DNA from: a virus
Reading direction: 5' to 3' (one strand)
DNA length: 64,000 nucleotides
Virus record (IMG/VR): IMGVR_UViG_3300030060_008003
Span: 1-64,000 of that record
Part shown: one piece after another, positions 61,436-64,000 of the stretch
Layout of the letters: the number at the start of each line of letters is the position of its first letter
How positions within the stretch are numbered: the first letter of the stretch is position 1
Program-made: the position numbers and the translations under genes
The notes under the pieces: generated by a model
Told to the model about the DNA's origin: nothing
What the model saw: the letters and a program-made list of their open reading frames with translations, nothing else
The model's database searches: none

Positions 61436-62824
61436 TTAACTTACATCTTTAACTTTCATTCCAGGTCCCGTACATGTCTTGATACACGACATTACGTTAT
61501 AGTACTTATCCTTATTGAATAGATGTCTCACTTTAGTAACAAACCATCTACCTAATAACTTTTTATCTACAATCTCTTCTTCTTTATTTCTTTTAAATAC
61601 ATCTATAAACTTACCAGGCTTTCTCGCCGTATCACCAATATTATCGATAGCTAGTTGAAGATTAAAAAATGTTAAGTTAGATACCATTTGAGCTTTAGCA
61701 ATATGCTTAACATGCTCTTTCTTGTATGGTAGAATAAAGGGTTTAAATATCTCACTTTTTGACTGGTTTAAAGGTAAGAAGGGCTCAGGCTTACCACCGA
61801 CATATTTAAAAACATCAACAAATGATTTTGTCCATGCTTCCTTCACGTCTTTAATTGTCATTAGCTTTTTAACTTCTATCCCTAACTCTCTATCAGTTGT
61901 AGCAATAGAATAATTAGTAAAAAATTCATTACTGTATGTTACCATAGGTGTAGTAAAGTTTGTACTCTTTAACGCGTTAGTGTATTCATTAGTAGGAATC
62001 TTTTCGTCAATTGGGTTATCTGGTGAATCACCAATATTTTGCATATTAGTTAAGTCACCTACACCAAAAGTCTCCTGCGTTAATTTAGAGTTTTCACCAA
62101 ATATTTTACTAATAGGTCGTAATTGATATTTTTTCTTTACTCTATCAAATGTAAGAAAGCCCTGACATGATAGATCACCATCAATAAAGTAATATATTCT
62201 AAGTAAATATTTTATTAAATCAGAATATCTAAATGATATAGGTGGTATAATATACTCTGGAAAATTATCTATAACCATATCACCTGGCTCCCAGTTTTCT
62301 TCATCAATGCAACCTGGCCCAATAACCTCTTCCAAAATTTCTTGAATTATATCACCAATAGCGACAGCAGGGCCTCCTCTACCACCGCCACCATACCTCT
62401 TTCCATAGGGAATTTTTTCATTTAACTTAAAATAATTTTCTTCTATTAACGTATATGTCTTAAAATTATTTGATCGGTCTGTTTTTGAGACACTATTGCT
62501 TTCATTAGCTATAACAAAGTCATATTCTAGTTTTATTTCATCTTTTGGTCTTGTATCTAAGTTATTAAAAAGTGTAATTTTAAACTTATCTCTACCATCA
62601 CCTCTTGTGAATACCGTGTTTTCAATAAAATCAAATGGGTTGTTAACAGTCACGCTTGCACTAGCAAACGGCTCAAAAAAGTTTTCTTCTAGCTCAAATG
62701 TAACAACTGCAGATTTTGTAAAGTTGATTTCAGCCGGACCACTCCCAGCACCCGGTCCAGTGAGATTAAACTTACAGAAAAACTCACTACCGTTAATTGG
62801 ATAGATGTCTTTACCTGGCTTCAT
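61436..62824 (-). CDS. Probable baseplate hub protein (gp27-like)
   Basis: 462 residues (T4 gp27 391). The N-terminal beta domain AVVTFELEENFFEPFASASVTVNNP (residues ~39-63) is in the style of hub proteins that resemble tube subunits. A central segment is ISFRYSDLIKYLLRIYYFIDGDLSCQGFLTF, then VKHIAKAQMVSNLTFFNLQLAI (~385) and a C-terminal GRWFVTKVRHLF. Starts in a 1-nt overlap with the gene 53 stop. Neighbours 53 and 48 place it in the baseplate; the gp27 label rests on layout and pattern. Confidence 0.6.
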   Translation of the reverse strand: MKPGKDIYPINGSEFFCKFNLTGPGAGSGPAEINFTKSAVVTFELEENFFEPFASASVTVNNPFDFIENTVFTRGDGRDKFKITLFNNLDTRPKDEIKLEYDFVIANESNSVSKTDRSNNFKTYTLIEENYFKLNEKIPYGKRYGGGGRGGPAVAIGDIIQEILEEVIGPGCIDEENWEPGDMVIDNFPEYIIPPISFRYSDLIKYLLRIYYFIDGDLSCQGFLTFDRVKKKYQLRPISKIFGENSKLTQETFGVGDLTNMQNIGDSPDNPIDEKIPTNEYTNALKSTNFTTPMVTYSNEFFTNYSIATTDRELGIEVKKLMTIKDVKEAWTKSFVDVFKYVGGKPEPFLPLNQSKSEIFKPFILPYKKEHVKHIAKAQMVSNLTFFNLQLAIDNIGDTARKPGKFIDVFKRNKEEEIVDKKLLGRWFVTKVRHLFNKDKYYNVMSCIKTCTGPGMKVKDVS

Positions 62825-63240
62825 TAGAAGTGTCTGTTACTAAAGGCAGTTGTCTCGGTAATCTGTTGATAGATTAAACCCCTTTCATTTTTCTTAATAT
62901 ACTTTAGCTGCATGCCTCCTTCAGCGTAAAATAAATTATTAAGAAGAGGCTTGTTTAGTAAATATATAATCCACCAACTATCAATATCACCGTATATATT
63001 ATGCGACGTAGTAGTTAAAGGTTCACGTGATTTAACTATATAAGTTTCAAGTAATTCAGGATCTATATTATTAGGAAATTCTATCTTATTGAGAATATTA
63101 TAAAAATAAAACTGCTTATTACTCTTCCCTTCTGTGTATATACGAAATATTCTCTCGTAACGAGTTAATGGAAGCCTATCAAGCGCTTCGATATCGTTTT
63201 GGTATTTTCCTGTTGTGCCTGTTAAACTCATTTTATTCAT
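62824..63240 (-). CDS. 53: Baseplate wedge protein gp53
   Basis: 138 residues from the ATG at 63240 (MNKMSLTG), which overlaps the end of the upstream gene; Met4 (63231) is equally possible. YERIFRIYTEGKSNKQFYFYN (residues ~30-50) and YGDIDSWWIIYLLNK (~87) match gp53, whose YGD...WW segment is strongly conserved. T4 gp53 (196) has a longer C-terminal LysM part, which is largely missing here. gp53 clamps neighbouring wedges together. Confidence 0.85.
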   Translation of the reverse strand: MNKMSLTGTTGKYQNDIEALDRLPLTRYERIFRIYTEGKSNKQFYFYNILNKIEFPNNIDPELLETYIVKSREPLTTTSHNIYGDIDSWWIIYLLNKPLLNNLFYAEGGMQLKYIKKNERGLIYQQITETTAFSNRHF

Positions 63241-64000
63241 TTGTTGTTGCTTGCCCTGTTGATCTTCTAGCAGCATTCAACTGAGCATCCGCTGCATCCG
63301 CCGCTAAATTAGTGGCCAGCTGGGCAAATTGGCTAAATGAGCCCCCCGTTCTCGCAGCCTGTGTTCTCAGTAGCCCGAGAGCTTCTGCACGTTTATATTC
63401 ATATTCTGCTGGATTCTGTCCTGGTGTCTTCACCATCTTCATAAAGTTAGCTGGCTCGATTGTGAGCGATGTAAAGGTTAGATTTACTATATAGGCTTCC
63501 GGGACAATAGATCCACCTATTCTTCTTCTTTGACCTTGCATTGAAATACTAAAGTTATCTAATGAAGCCCATTCTATATATCTCAAACCAGGTACTTCAA
63601 TATGATAGATTGCTGGGAAGGTCATACCGAGAGGGCCTTCACGTGTAGGTCTGTTTATCATAGTAAATTCCTTTATAAACTCAGCATTTTTAACTATCGC
63701 GTCATCATTAAGAGTATTAGATAAAGCAAAAGATAATTGTAACCCTTGATCAGTATTACCATACTGATAAAATTTAGGTGTTTCAATATAACTACCAGGG
63801 TCACCGATTGTTTTCGTACCTGCCATGCTACCTTGCATTGTCCTAGCCCCTGCGCCGATCTGATCTATTATTCCTTTAAAGCCTTCCGCACTAGCGCCGC
63901 CTCCGCCGCTTTCACCCATAGACTTTACGCCATCTACTAAGCTGCTGGTAACCGATAGCAGACCCTTACCTAACGCTACACCGCCACCAATAAGCTTTTC
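63233..64000 (-). CDS. 48: Baseplate tail-tube cap (gp48/gp54-like), 5' end outside window
   Basis: The frame stays open to the window edge: 27 codons before the first internal ATG (63919) encode LIGGGVALGKGLLSVTSSLV and similar, so the true start lies beyond 64000. The visible 255 residues hold a Gly-rich head and then a tube-fold domain: FALSNTLNDDAIVKNAEFIKE, FPAIYHIEVPGLRYIEWA, FSISMQGQRRRIGG and YIVNLTFTSLTIEPANFM. This is the gp19-like fold of tube initiators. It nucleates the tail tube on the hub. Confidence 0.75.
   Translation of the reverse strand, partial: EKLIGGGVALGKGLLSVTSSLVDGVKSMGESGGGGASAEGFKGIIDQIGAGARTMQGSMAGTKTIGDPGSYIETPKFYQYGNTDQGLQLSFALSNTLNDDAIVKNAEFIKEFTMINRPTREGPLGMTFPAIYHIEVPGLRYIEWASLDNFSISMQGQRRRIGGSIVPEAYIVNLTFTSLTIEPANFMKMVKTPGQNPAEYEYKRAEALGLLRTQAARTGGSFSQFAQLATNLAADAADAQLNAARRSTGQATTNE

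Overview
The window is a piece of an AT-rich, T4-like contractile-tailed phage (myovirus) genome. It carries T4-type replication and recombination genes (43, 44, 45, 46, 47, 41, 61, 32, rnh, uvsX, uvsY, uvsW), the late sigma factor gp55, and baseplate genes 25, 6, 53 and a gp48-type tube cap. The accessory set (Hsp20, QueC, class II amidotransferase, dUTPase, several glycosyltransferases, collar-domain fibres) suggests a marine phage of the cyanomyovirus/pelagimyophage kind. No photosynthesis gene is present and the host cannot be read from the sequence. I see no tRNA gene, integrase, transposase or CRISPR.

Layout. (1) 1-6254, minus strand: eleven small to mid-size late genes, most starting with a short F/L/E-rich peptide that looks like a T4 capsid-targeting sequence. 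They include a nucleotidyltransferase-like protein, a possible PD-(D/E)XK nuclease, a GIY-YIG nuclease, an FkbM-type methyltransferase and three Lys/Cys-rich basic proteins. (2) 6279-19543, plus strand: uvsY-uvsW-55-47-46, a glycosyltransferase, DNA polymerase, two small proteins, Hsp20, a structured non-coding RNA closed by a strong terminator, uvsX, a TylF-like methyltransferase and queC. (3) 19540-21150, minus: a large acidic late protein. (4) 21168-30367, plus: HhH protein, amidotransferase, glycosyltransferase, 41, DHH phosphoesterase, 32, 45, several unknowns, rnh and 61. (5) 30349-31843: four small genes. (6) 31838-57336, minus: a glycosyltransferase, a giant tail protein holding a trypsin-like protease domain, four collar-domain fibres, large baseplate proteins, then 6 and 25. 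(7) 57397-60113: two small plus-strand genes, dut-44 on the minus strand, and a gp16-like small terminase on the plus strand. (8) 60110-64000, minus: two baseplate proteins, 53 and 48. The last runs off the window.

Control. An octamer of the T4 late-promoter type (NATAAATA and close variants) stands 5-9 nt before 21 start codons on both strands, and separates a late set from the replication genes. Several replication genes instead have TTGAWA-16 nt-TATAAT with the start codon 6-7 nt after the -10 box. In both classes transcription would begin at or next to the start codon, so many messages may be leaderless. A third element, GGAACT, lies 16-21 nt before five other plus-strand starts.

How the genes fit together: gp55 with the gp45 clamp would drive late transcription. 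gp43/44/45/41/61/32/rnh form the replisome, although the small clamp-loader subunit gp62 is not seen here. UvsX/Y/W and gp46/47 support recombination-dependent replication. The minus-strand clusters build the baseplate and fibres and may fill the head with processed internal proteins.
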